In this document: positions 37,386 through 48,690 of the stretch, piece after piece
Layout: each line of letters begins with the position of its first letter
How positions within the stretch are numbered: the stretch's first letter is position 1
DNA from: Melanocharis versteri
Taxonomy: Eukaryota; Chordata; Aves; Passeriformes; Melanocharitidae
Direction: 5' to 3'
Assembly (NCBI GenBank): GCA_013397845.1
Contig: VZTG01008661.1
Coordinates: 1,147,237-1,211,236, forward strand
Length of the DNA: 64,000 nucleotides
Program-made: the position numbers and the translations under genes
Notes under the pieces: generated by a model
The model's input: the letters and a program-made list of their open reading frames with translations, nothing else
Told to the model about the DNA's origin: nothing
The model's database searches: none

Positions 37386-37449
37386 ATAGCACCTGGCACA
37401 AAGGGTTCTGGCTCCTAGATATACAGCCGCACAAATAATCATAAATGAA
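37386..37449 (+). mobile_element. Old amniote SINE/LINE 3'-tail remnant
   Basis: The plus strand reads tagcacctggcacaaaggg, then ttctggctcctagatatac, then agccgcacaaataatcataa. I recognise this series as the 3' tail of an old repeat family common in turtles and crocodilians (form: agcacctagcacaatgggg ... ctcctaggcgctaccgcaatacaaataat). The family name is uncertain; a MIR- or L3-type amniote element is most likely. Only about 60 bases survive. Confidence 0.45.
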
Positions 37450-37535
37450 AATAAATGAGTTGAGAAATTGCCTGCAGTCACACAGCAGGGCAGTGGCTGA
37501 TGTAAGATCAGAAATTTTGGGACAGCTGGTTGGAA
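37450..37535 (-). mobile_element. Probable MIR-type SINE fragment, antisense
   Basis: The stretch gttgagaaattgcctgcagt, cacacagcagggcagtggc and atgtaagatcagaaatttt resembles the reverse complement of the MIR core ('agtgacttgcccaaggtcacacagcaagtcagtggcagagctgggattagaa'). The match is confined to the core and is heavily diverged. It directly follows the remnant at 37,386-37,449 in the opposite orientation. Confidence 0.5.
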
Positions 37536-39440
37536 AACTTGAGACTTAGTCATGTTTTTCTAATTGAAAAGTCATATTTGGGATGAAAATTTAAGCCGTA
37601 GCTGTAAAACTCAGGGACCTATCTTGCAAGGATAAGTTTCTATGATTTTCTTATAACCAGTAATGCAGACAAGTCCTACAGAGCTGATTTTAGGCATGTG
37701 GCAAAAGCAGCATAGCAAAAGTTTCTGTTTCCTTCCTTTGCCCTGCATTTTAATCTCTGTGTTTGCCAGTGTTGCATCCCTTCATCTGCTAGGGGTAAAA
37801 AATTTTTAGTCACAGCTCTGTCATGCACAAACCAAGCTTGCTCACCAAAGGCATCTCTTTTGACCTCCAGGCCACTCTCACACATCAGTGGTTAAATGTT
37901 GGCAATAGCTGGGCCTTTGGGGATTGAAAGATAATCACTTTTGTTTTTAATACTAGGATTTTTTTATTTAAACTCTGTTAGCTTGTTACTGCATGAGATT
38001 AAACAGAAGTAAATCTGACAATGTTATGAGAAGCAGAGAACTCAATGACATACCTTAAACCCAACAAACTGTACTATTCACTGATTTGACTGAATTTACT
38101 GTGCAAAGGCTGAAGTTTAGTCCAGAAGTTACTGTTTGCAGTTTTGCCAGCAGCACTATTTTTAGTTTCAATCAATTTGAAATGCTTCAGAGTTGGACAA
38201 TACTGCTGTGCATGTGTGCAGGTGGAGAACACATTTATATCCATCTAAAGCCCGTACAGCCGCCATTCCACAAATGTGTCAGAGCCAGGCCCTCTGAATA
38301 AACTTAGCTAACATGTTTAAAGCCTCTTCATCCCCCATAATCAAGAGAAACTTAACTGCTTCATGGATTAGGGATAGTGCTTTGAAACAACTTCCCGGCT
38401 GTTTGAGAGACCTCATCTCCTTAGTTGACAAGAGCAAATGTACTGTCTTAATTTAAGGACAGAAAAAGAGATGTTTCAATTTAAAATCTAGCAAATTTCT
38501 CAATGAGTTGAAACATTAGGTTTTATGTCAACTTTCCAGCTGAAGTCTGAGAAGTTTTTGCACAATAAAATTACACATGAAATTACAAAGGATTCAGCAG
38601 ATTGTGTATTAGACACGCCTTAAGCTAAAAAGTAAAAGAGCATTTGCAGGTACTTGCTAAAGTGACAGCAAGAAGATGTCCATCTCATCCAAACTGAGCT
38701 GCCTACAGGTGCAGCTACCCCAGATAAGATGAGTGCTCCAGACTGCTTAACAGCAAAGGAAGGAAGCTAAGAGCTTTTGAGGCATGATTCATGTGAACCA
38801 TGTTAGAAAGCTATGAGAAGATGACATGAATCACAGTGCAGAAGAGACTATGTTCTTCATTCATTGTAAAGGAAGCGTAGCAAGCAGCTCAGATAAAGAC
38901 ATCAAGATTTAACCTCAATAATCTCTTTCTCTGAACACCTCAGACACGTGATTGTCAGGACACAGCCTCACTCTGTAAATCATTTTATCCAGATGAGGTT
39001 TGCAGAGGAGGCTGCTCAGATTTTTAAATATCTATATTCATCTGTCTTTTACTAGGAAAGTCTTTCTCTTGTTTTGGTATAATTTTCAGCACTATATATT
39101 TTTTGTGTGCTTGCAAATTTTGAGAATTTAGCACTTGTAACAAACTACAATTCTTAAAACATTGTTTCATAAATTCAGTTATTTGTAAACTGTAAGTTTT
39201 CAGGGAACGAAATAGCTCTTTTAAAATATTGATAGTAAAACTAAGCACATCAGCAGTCATATGCACTGTCAATGTCTGTAACTCTCACAGACCTATGTAA
39301 ACTTTCAGCAACCCTGACCTGAATTTATAAGTTCGTAATGAAGTATTGTGTGCAGAGATGTTTGATGAAAGCAGACGGCCAATGGCTCACATTCACCCTC
39401 AAAGAGAGGACACAATGTGATGCAATCGAAATCCAATTGA
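37536..39440. other. Noncoding DNA, no gene seen
   Basis: Nothing was identified apart from an inverted repeat with perfect 10-bp arms (tgattcatgt at 38,785-38,794 and its complement at 38,824-38,833, spacer 29 nt). Frames are short and closed. Confidence 0.65.
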
Positions 39441-39666
39441 GGAAACCCAGGTTAAATGTTAGGGAAAACAAGATAAACCTGAGGGAAATGGTGCACGCTG
39501 CCAACAGGGGTCATGGAATCACCATCACTTCAGTATTCAAGACTGGGCCACCCATCTCTTTGGGAATGGCTCAGGAGCAAAGCCATCAATCCTGCTGGGA
39601 TGCAGGGAAATGGACTGCATGACCTACCAGCAGTATCTTCCAGGCTAAATGAGCCCATTATTCATA
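39441..39666 (+). mobile_element. Ancient CR1 LINE 3' end, sense
   Basis: A short frame (39,338-39,622) contains IQLRKPRLNVRENKINLREM, a degraded version of the CR1 ORF2 'RFRLNIRKNFFT' region. It is followed on the DNA by gtcatggaatcaccatcact, attcaagactgggccac, aatcctgctgggatgcaggg, aaatggactgcatgacctac and ttccaggctaaat, which track the CR1 3' end in order ('..ttggactagatgacctccagaggtcccttccagcctaaat'). This is the most diverged CR1 copy here. The element may begin somewhat upstream, near 39,400. Confidence 0.7.
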
Positions 39667-39702
39667 GGGCTAATAAAAAGACAAAGGGGAAGACTTCTGG
39701 GG

Positions 39703-39730
39703 AAAAACAAAACAAAACAAAAACAAAACA
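39703..39730 (+). repeat. (AAAAC)n simple repeat
   Basis: About five AAAAC units, with one A insertion, lie about 40 bases downstream of the ancient CR1 3' end. It is a short A-rich microsatellite. Confidence 0.8.
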
Positions 39731-42013
39731 GCACTTAAAATGTTTTTCTTTCGCTTTTTCTTTTCCAGACTTACTTTAAATACCAGATTAAAGAAAAAAA
39801 AAATCAAAAGCATTGCATCTACTCTTATTTCTTTGAAACTGTTTCTAAAGCAATAGATTTGAGTGATAGCTTAGCATAGATTTAGATCCAAGTTTTACAC
39901 CAGATCTTTCCCATATATAGGGATAAATCAAATCTTGATAGCAACTTCTAATCTTGATTTATGCAATTTTTTTGTCTTAGATCTGTCAAGTATAGGGAAT
40001 ATAATTTTCCCTTCTTCCCCCTATCCCAAAAACATGGATTTATTGTCTTTTACTTCCATCAAAAGTGTTCTGTGGCAAAATTCTTCAGTGAAATATAAAA
40101 ACTATATACTTAAATCGTTGGGTATCACTCAGTTCTCCAGCAGAGCAGTCACAGTGGTGGTATAAAACATTCCCTCTGCTTTACGGACTAAAAAGATTAA
40201 TTTAAAGGAGAGATTCTTAATTCTTTTCAGACTCCAAAGTCCTATTCAGTGTTTATCTGTGAGTGTCAGGATCAAGAAGGGTTAGCAAACTAAGTGCAAT
40301 TTTATTAGGCAAGCAGAACACTCCTTTTGCCTGTAAATTTTACTGATAAAAATTAATCCAGTAGGTGAACTCTACTGTTCTGTGTTGTCTGAATTTCACA
40401 ATAGATACGTACTTCAGCAATCAAATATGCGGTCAGTGTAGTTCTAGTTCCTGACAATATCCCTCTGATGAAAGTGGGATATATTATTAATTATGTAAAA
40501 AAAGGGTCTTTGCTATGTTATATAATTCTAAACGTACAGCAACAGGAATTATATGCCTTTATGTTTTCAGCCTCGTTACACGAAGATAAGGTGCACTGGT
40601 GTCAGCATAGCACTCCTGTGCATTTTCAGAAGCCCTAGGAACAGTTTTATTTCCTGGAAATTATTGCTACAGAGCTGACGTGGATTGTGCAGATCAAATG
40701 TATTGGTAATCAAAATTTTAATTTGATCTGTGATAATGTTCTTTTAACTCAGCTCCCAAAACTCGAAGCAGTCCTTATTTCAATGCAACTTTTAATGTCC
40801 ACCTAAAGAATGGAATAAATAAAAACTGCAGTTGTTGCATTTAAGCCTTTTTAAAACTTGCTTTCCAGTAAAAAAGTTATAGGATTTTCTTAACCTTTTT
40901 AACCTCAGCAGCAATATTTCAAACTAACAGTTTATTCAATTAAAAAGTAACATTTAAAAACAGACAATATTTTTAAAGTATCTTAGCAACAGGTGATTGA
41001 ATCCTTGCCTGGAATTTTGAGACAAGTTTTGCCAAATGGGCTACATTCTAATGATATCTTTCATATAGCAAATGGAATAAATCTAATATTGTTTTGGACA
41101 AGTTACATAAATTACATCATAATACAAAATTCTTTATGTGTTTTCAACAACAATAGATGATGGACCCATGAAAGAAGTGAGAAAAGAGTACATGATTTTG
41201 TCCTCTCCAGCTGTGGTGGTTAAAAGCAGGTAATGAGTTCAGATACTTGGCCCCAATAAATACTTAAATACTTCTCTCACCTTTCGCACATACAGACAGC
41301 ACACAAACTCCTCCTCCGTTTCTGAGGTTATTTCAAAGTTTAAGAGAGAGTCTTTAAGGAAAGATCTATGAAGGTTGTTGATAAGGTCCTTTGCCTTTCT
41401 GAGGGATTTTTGAGCCAGGACATGACACTAAACTTCTGCAAAATCAGCATTGATTGTACATAGTCTTTTTATTGTTGTTTTGTTTTTTTTTTTTCAGTTG
41501 TAGCTTGCTGCTTGTCTATGACAGAAAAATGATTCCTTCCAAGATATCAGTCCAATACCAGTGAACAGAGACTAATAGGTTATGATCAGAACAGTGAGAG
41601 TGGGGTTGAGCAGTGGGCTCAACTCACATTGCAGTAACAATAAAAACACCTCCCTTTGGTGTAACAAATTAACAGGGTTTACCACAGTACCTCAGAGTGC
41701 AAACACATCTGTAGGCAGAAGGTATTTTGTTTCCCAGCCCAGTATTTTCCCCATCCTAATCACAAGCCTGTTTTCTATTTCCTGAGATCCACGCATGTCT
41801 TTGTCTCCTTTCCAAGGGAACTCTTAAAGAAAAGCCCACAGCCTGGGTTGTGACCAGAAAGCCCTACCTGAGGGAAACGGGGGCTACTGCAGACATGAAC
41901 ATGTGACATGTCCACTCCATGGCCATGCACAATGAGTTTTCTCTTGAGAGCAGCACAACTCCTTACCAAGAACACCCTCCACTCCCATACTCCCTCACTG
42001 AAAAAAATCTTCC
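39731..42013. other. Noncoding DNA, no gene seen
   Basis: The sequence is AT-rich with no recognisable repeat or gene. A 12-T run with an acceptor-like TTTCAG occurs at 41,483-41,498. No coding exon follows. Confidence 0.65.
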
Positions 42014-42212
42014 CAGAAGAATTGGGAGTTAGAAAAGCACAGCACAGCGCAGCACAGCACAGCATAGCNTACAGAAGAATTGGGAGTTAGAATAGCATAG
42101 CACAGCATAGCATAGAACAGAATAGAATATAATACGATACAATACAATAAAATATGATACAACACAATAAAATACAATACAACACAATAAAATACAATAC
42201 GATACAATAGAA
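42014..42212. repeat. Pentanucleotide microsatellite (AGCAC/AGAAT/ACAAT)n with a flanking 58-bp duplication
   Basis: From 42,036 the sequence is a near-continuous pentamer ladder that drifts from AGCAC through AGCAT and AGAAT to ACAAT/AAAAT units. The unit probably derives from the CATAGAAT-type octamer tail of the adjacent antisense CR1. A 20-base unique word (cagaagaattgggagttaga) occurs at 42,014 and again 58 bases later at 42,072. The only undetermined base in the window, N at 42,069, sits between the two copies. A read-through or join error within the repeat is likely, though a real tandem duplication is possible. Confidence 0.88.
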
Positions 42213-42556
42213 AGGCGTTGTCCACTTGCCCCTTAAATGTGAACGGGTTTTGGGAATTGACCACCTCTCAAAGAAGCCTGTTCCATTGTTTGGCCACTCC
42301 CAGTAAAGAAATGATTCCTAATGTTCAGAATGAATCTTCTCAGATGCAGCTTTGAACCATTCCCACTTGTTCCATCCCTGGATACCAGGGAGAAGCTCAG
42401 CACCTCCCTTTCCACTTCCCCTCCTCAGGAAGCTGTAGACAGCACTGAGGTTGCCCCTCAGGCCTCCTTTCCTCCAAACTAGACAAACCTTTACTCCTTA
42501 ATCACTCCTCAAAGGACATTCCTTCCTGCCCTTTTCCCATCTTTGTTGCTCTTATC
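42213..42556 (-). mobile_element. CR1 LINE fragment, antisense, 3' part of ORF2
   Basis: The minus-strand frame 42,233-42,415 reads LVSRDGTSGNGSKL and FILNIRNHFFTGSG, the CR1 ORF2 C-terminal 'LVSSDRTSGNGMKL..RFRLDIRKNFFT' region. On the plus strand, ccacctctcaaagaagcctg, ttccattgtttggccactcc and cagtaaagaaatgattccta follow the reverse complement of CR1, and caggcctcctttcctccaaa marks the LEKRRLRG region. The 3' untranslated part is shortened, and its tail has grown into the pentanucleotide array to the left. The copy is 5'-truncated near 42,556. Confidence 0.9.
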
Positions 42557-42973
42557 ATGACACAATATAATTAAGTTTTTATCTCATCTAAGGAAATCTC
42601 TTCAAGCCTAAAACGGTGATAATATGCAACTGTCCCTCCTGACACTCATTTTTCTTCCACCCGCGATGTCTCATCCATCCACCATTGGCAGAGTCATGAA
42701 TACATCTTGTAATCTTCCAGAAAAGCAGCAGACATTGTTATGCCTGTGTCTGTGCTCTTCTTAGCTGTGAAACAAAACATGTTCTCCATCCACAGATCAG
42801 AGAAATGGAACTTCTCTGGCCTGCAACTTCCATCCTGTAACACCTCTCAGTGTTTCACCATCACCCACTAGCACAAGTCATTCACTAAAGGACGTGCAAA
42901 AGACCATTGAAAGCAACCAAAAAACACGAGATGGTACAGATCTTTAGTGATTTAATTATTTCTTTTTATTATG
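42557..42973. other. Short noncoding spacer between CR1 and MIR
   Basis: No further repeat or gene was recognised between the 5'-truncated CR1 and the MIR that starts near 42,974. Confidence 0.65.
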
Positions 42974-43135
42974 AGCAGTATGGTTTAATAAAGAGAATAT
43001 TGGACTGCAAGCTAAAACCCACTGGATTCTACTTATAGTTTTGCCTCTAGTTTGCAAATGGATGTTGGCAAGTCTCTCCTTTTCTTTACACTTGTTTCCC
43101 CATCTTTCTCATCTCTATAAAACTTAAATATTATT
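42974..43135 (+). mobile_element. MIR-type SINE remnant, sense
   Basis: In order, agcagtatggtttaataaag, gagaatattggactgcaag, ctggattctacttatagttt, tgcctctag, gatgttggcaagtctctcct, gtttccccatctttctcat and tctataaaac match the MIR layout: 'agtgg..aagagcactggactt', 'tctgccactta', 'cttgggcaagtcac', 'cagtttccccatctgtaaaat'. Both the tRNA-related head and the core are present, so this is the most complete MIR in the window, though heavily diverged. Confidence 0.7.
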
Positions 43136-46100
43136 ATATCACAATCCTTCATTAAGAAATCTGTTTTTTAAAATTTCAGTTGTAAAATAATTTATGAAAA
43201 ATGTTCAAGTATATTGTACTTTTGGCTTCCTTCCCTCCTTTTCTTTTTTTTAATTGAACAGGGTTCAGTTTTAACTTGGAAAGGGAAATCAAGTATATAT
43301 ATTTATTTATCTGGATCATAATTTCTCAGGAGGTTCTAATATGAATGTATGTGGAATGTTACATATTCGTTATGCTGCTTAAAACAATATAAGTGCTAGT
43401 TAAAGCGAGTGAATATTTGGAACAATAAAGTAATTCTATACACTTTAAAATTAAACCAATATTATATATTCTTTTACTGCCAGATTCCTGTCATCCTTTA
43501 ATTCAGCTTTTAGTCATATGATATCTCTAATGGATATTTTCAGACTTTTAATGTTGCAAACAAGTTATAAACAATATTCATACCAGCTGTATCATTGGGA
43601 GGTAAATGATTCAAGTATTTCAGTGCAATGAAAAGAAATAAAAAAAGAGATATACTTGAAATAACATAAAGACAAAGTCATACTTTTCCTTCTTTCCACA
43701 TCTTCATCACAATTCAAAAAGTTTCATCATTTTGGAGGTGAGTAAGGAGATTTCCATGGACAGATAGTGTGTTTGCAACAAATCAAGCGTTTCCCACTTC
43801 ACACACATGAAGAACATTGTGTCATGCTGAGTGATGAGCCATTCTCCTTTGCCACTGACAGTGGCACTGAATGCCTTCAAATGTACAGCAAGACGTGTTA
43901 ATGCGTCAAGTCAAGCTTCCTTGGAACACCTCACTGGGCTCATAAACACGAGCTACTGCACATGCACACGAGGGAGAATCTCAAGAGAATGGAGCAGTGT
44001 CAGCAGAAGAGACCAAACCAGTTCTGAAGGTGACATTGCGGGCAAAAAGATCTGGAATGGAGACGTGTAGAGAATCATAAAAAGATCTTTTCCATTCCAG
44101 AAGTTGTTGCCTGAAGGAGCTTTACAGATGGTATGCATCCAATAACACCAGAGTGGGTTGTGATGGGTCAGCGGTAAGGAACCTAAAACAGATCAAAGAA
44201 TCTGTGTTCAGGTCTCTTCATGGTCTGTGTTTACTCATTCCAGGAAGATAATTGTGAGGAATTTTTACAGGGAAATAGAAGGAACATCTTATTTTATTAT
44301 TCTGAATGTCTATGCCATTAGGAAAAAAGTGGCACTCATGGCAATTGCCAAGACATCCTGTGAAGACTTCAGGGAAATTAAAAGTGCAGCTAGAAATGAT
44401 CAGCCTGAGCTTATGTTTAAAATGGTCAGGATTATGATGAGTAACCCCTCTGATGTAGCATACTGCTTTATTTTTAACTTTTTTATTAATCATCTAAACA
44501 GATATGTCTGTTTGCTTCAGTCCAAAAGCACTCTGTTTTTGCTCCAGACATAAGCTGAAAAGAGGTTTTTTTCAAGAGGTTTTCAGTTGTGCTCCTGTTC
44601 TGGATGACCTGAGTAGGAGATGTACTGGTGTTTGTCCAAGAGCTCCCCCTAAAATACCTCATACATTCCTCCATAACTGTGGCTCAAGAAATATTCACTT
44701 AGGAAAGAATTGTCAGAGAAAAAACCAATATCCATCTGATATCCAAGGTGGATGTCTCTGGCTGGATCACAGTACTTCCAGATGAGATGGACACACCTCT
44801 ACTGTTTCTCTCCTCCGTGTGCCCTGTGGAATGAAGACTCGGGTAATTAATATCTTATTTTTCCCAGGATGCAAATTTTTATTGATTGTTTTTCTGACTT
44901 CCTTTAATCTGAAAATTATAAAATATTATGGAATTTCAATTAAAATGTCCCAGGTTGTCATGTAGTAAAAATGACCTTGTCAGGTCTTAACAATTTCCTG
45001 GGAAATGATAGGATTTTGGTTAGGACTGGAGCTAGTGTCTTGATTATACAAAAAATATTTAGGCCTACCGCTCTTCTTGGAGAAATCCTCATCCATTTTG
45101 CTCTCTGTCCCAGATGGGTCTGGTTCCTTTAGCTAAACAGTTTATTAAGGGTATTCACCAAGTGAGACTAATGCTCTAATCAACCTGACAGCAATCTCAC
45201 ACTGATGAGAGAAGACCATAAAAGCCCACTAGCTCTGGACAGCTTACTTATTCCTGGTTTCTTTCTTTTGATAAAGAAAGTCAGTGCCTGTATGCTCTCT
45301 CTCCTTCAGTTCTATCACTTTTTGCAAGATTCAGTAAAATGGAGGGAAGAGGAATCAATTGCTGCTTCCTTTTCACATCTTGACCTAATAACAGAGTTTG
45401 CTTTGGAACATTATTACACATCCTGTTCTTGGCACAAGTAGAGAAGCCTACTTTTGCTTCGTCTCATGGTTTCGTTCAGACTCATATTGGTAGCCACTTA
45501 AGTGAATTAAACACAGTGCTTCAGAGTTGCCTCATGTAAAATGAAGGCTGTTTTCCTTAGGAGATTTTGTAAAAGGATTTTTCAAATACATGTGGAAGAA
45601 CAATAGGAATTTTTAGAGTATAAACCAGCAAGTGTTGATGTAAATTTGATTATTGTACACACACTCACAATATCATTGGAATGAGCTGGAGAAGACCCAC
45701 AGAAAGTATTCAACTAGGTTTTTTCCTACAATCTTGTAGGATAATATTTCAGAAATCAGAAGTCTATATGCACATGCCCATGTTTATAGTATTGTATTCG
45801 ACTTTAAAATAAAGGAAAAATTAGAGAATCTTTCCCCTTCAGCAGTGGCAGTGGAATAGTCTGCTGGAAGTTTTGTTCCATAAAGTGTCATTTCTTTTCC
45901 AAAATGAAATGTCTGAATGTTCCGCCAATCACACAGTCCAGTTGGCCAAACATTCGCTATTGCTTTGTGCAGGAATATGGACATGTGTTCATTGCTGGGC
46001 ACTTCAGAGAAATTCAGCTTTGAAAATATCACAGACCAGTACAACAAATCACCATCTGGAATTTGCTAAAGCAGCACTATTCATTCCTTGTGTCATTTGT

Positions 46101-48530
46101 ACGTCAAGATAGTTCTTGATCCTAGCATGTGTATCTTTAAACTGAGGTGAGTTTCAGGAAATAATCCCTTTGCAATGTATTTGTATGCAAATGTATTTTC
46201 AAATGCACAAAATCACTGTTCTTTCTATGCCCTGGGAAAGTATGATTTTGGAATAAGCATCAGTAAAATTTCTTCCATCGTTCTGATCCCCGAAGCAGAC
46301 CAAGTAAGTTACATGCAGCAAATGCTTACAGAAACCATGACTTGTTCAGTTCCTCTTCAGCACAGTTAGCTGAAGAAGACCCCTCTCCACTATTCTTTGC
46401 TCCGTTAAGGAAAACCCCAATCTGTAGAATATTTTAAAATTATTCCTAATTACTTTATTTGAATTTGATACAAAATAATTTTTAGTTTTCTAATATGGTG
46501 TAAGGAACCAGAGGACTCAGCAAATACAGCTTTGTTCCAGAGAGCTGGCTGTGGAGAAAACAGATCATGACAGGAAAACACACGCTGCCTGTGAGACGTG
46601 TCACCCTTAAAAGCTAACTGTGACACAGAATGGGGTTCTGTGACCCACTAACTTGCTCTCTGGCAGGCAGATGAAATAATGGTGAGAATGAGCTGCTGCT
46701 GGTAGGCAATAGCAGAGCTCTGGAAGGAGGAATTTGATGGGGCAGCAGCAGAGGATGAAATGGCAGGAGGACTCCAGAGGCAGGCAGGAGAGACAAGATG
46801 GTGTTTAGCATTGATCAGTGCATGAAAGGAATGAAAGAGGAAACAGCAGAGTTTGCACGAAGCAAGGTGGGAAGCCCAGAGCAAAATGCAATGCCTGAAT
46901 GCGGAGAAACCTGTGATGACAATGGTGTATAAGGCACTGCATTAAACTCCATCAGTGCAGAGCAAGCTCTGAGTGAACTGGGGGACTCAGACCCAAACCC
47001 TGGCAGGCCACAGACAGAGCAGTGAGGTGGAGGCACTGCCTCATAGGCTCAGTTCTTGGAAGTTCTGTAACTGTTTTCAGATTACATTGCTTTCCATTTG
47101 TTTGGCTTGCACATCAGATGTGATCATCAGCTTTCAGCTTCATGAGTAGTTTATTCACTGACTGTTCCAGTCCCACCATTTCACAATCAATTACTCAATG
47201 TAGGCAGATCCTAGTATTTTTTTTAAATGCCCTTCTTAGAGTTATAAGACACATTATTACATTTTGATATTTTGGATTCAGAGAAAATTTGTTCAAAAGT
47301 CAATCCTAGTTAGAGAAAAGTGGTTACTTTCCAATATTTGCTCACTAGAAGAATCTAAAAAGTATGTTTTCATGTCATGCTACCATGGTTTGGTTTATTT
47401 GTAACTTATGTCTTTCTTTTACATTTTGACTATCTGGATGAGTGTGGCATCTGTAATTACTGGGGCTCTGAATACAAGAGTGAAGGATGTATTTTCAGGC
47501 TTAAAGTCATGCATATTGCTTTACCTGTTAAGTGTCCTGTTCGGTCATTAATTACCGGGTGTCATCATTAATGTATTATCATTAAATGTGGTCCCCTGAC
47601 CAAAATTCCATAGTCAAATACCTCAAGCATTTAAAGCTGTGGGAGACAGAAAATGACACCAGAATCAAGATGGAGCATTTGGTAGTAAATGCAATGTTTT
47701 TGAAATTATGAAACTTTACAGTGACAATAGCAGAGTTAAATTCTAATAACTTCTAGCTGCGCAACATACAGTGTACAGCTCGTCTTTGAAGTCTACAAAA
47801 GGAACATATTTTAATATGCTTTTCTATTTTAAATTATACATGGAAACAATGATGAGGATATTAGTAGATGATACATCATGCTTAAGATCAATTCGTGCAA
47901 GCAGCTATATGATGCAATCAAACCGATGAAGTTTTAATTTGAAAGTAACTTGTTTACATACCTGCTGATTTAAAAATGTTAGAAGCCAGGTAAAACCTCC
48001 TCTAAATTGTTTGTATAGTTGAGATACATTTGCAAAATACTTTTGGAATAAAGAAATTAATAAAATAGCTAGTAAAACATAGTGATTTCTGAAAGTATTA
48101 AAAGTACCTTATGTCAGTGATACCTACTTTGTTCTTCTCACTTTGGACCTCACAGACTGATAAGAAAGGAAAAGCGTTATAACCCAGAAGTAAAACTGTT
48201 GCGTGATTATAACCCTGACAACCTCCTCCTAATGAGTTTCCCTGCAGATAGAGAGAAGAAACAGCTTTGATCTCTCAAAGTGAAGGATTTGAATGAACCA
48301 CTGTTTTAAGAAAAGGAATCTGATTAGGCCTACTCTCCTAGTAATCAAAGTCACAAGCTACCATTTGAGGTATTTGTGAAATTCAGATAAGATTAGTTGC
48401 TCCTTAGATAAGCCACTGCAGTCAGTAGGAGCTAATTTTGTCTGGGATGTGACCACAGGAAGGAGCACAATGGGAAATGAAGAATAATCTTGCTGAATAT
48501 ATTACAGGGCAGAGCACCTTCTATTAGAAA
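43136..48530. other. Noncoding DNA, no gene seen
   Basis: No repeat could be assigned. The hairpin tcctacaa-tc-ttgtagga lies at 45,724-45,741. The purine-rich, G+C-richer segment 46,620-47,040 gives several short frames on the minus strand whose products are low in complexity (Ser/Pro/Leu), typical of spurious frames opposite polypurine sequence. Confidence 0.6.
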
Positions 48531-48690
48531 ATGTAAATCAGCTTTAAATGTTTGCAATCAATATCATGATTAATAATTCCATCTCATCAACAAATCTTAA
48601 TTATTTCAATTATTTGACAATGTAATTCAAGCTGTATGAAATTTAAATGAAAGACAGTCCTATCTCTAAGTAGTTCAAATAATTAAAAAA
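48531..48690. promoter_or_regulatory. Candidate AT-rich regulatory block (homeodomain-type words)
   Basis: Within 160 bases there are many TAAT cores: atgattaataattcc, cttaattatttcaattattt and caatgtaattcaag, with no long homopolymer or simple repeat. Clustered TAAT words of this kind are common in developmental enhancers, but they also arise by chance in AT-rich DNA. No conservation data were available. Confidence 0.18.

Noticed and set aside
41483..41498. T12 followed by CAG, like a splice acceptor (also at 14,130, 50,229 and 53,370)
   Set aside because: None is followed by an open frame or a credible donor; T runs are common throughout the window.
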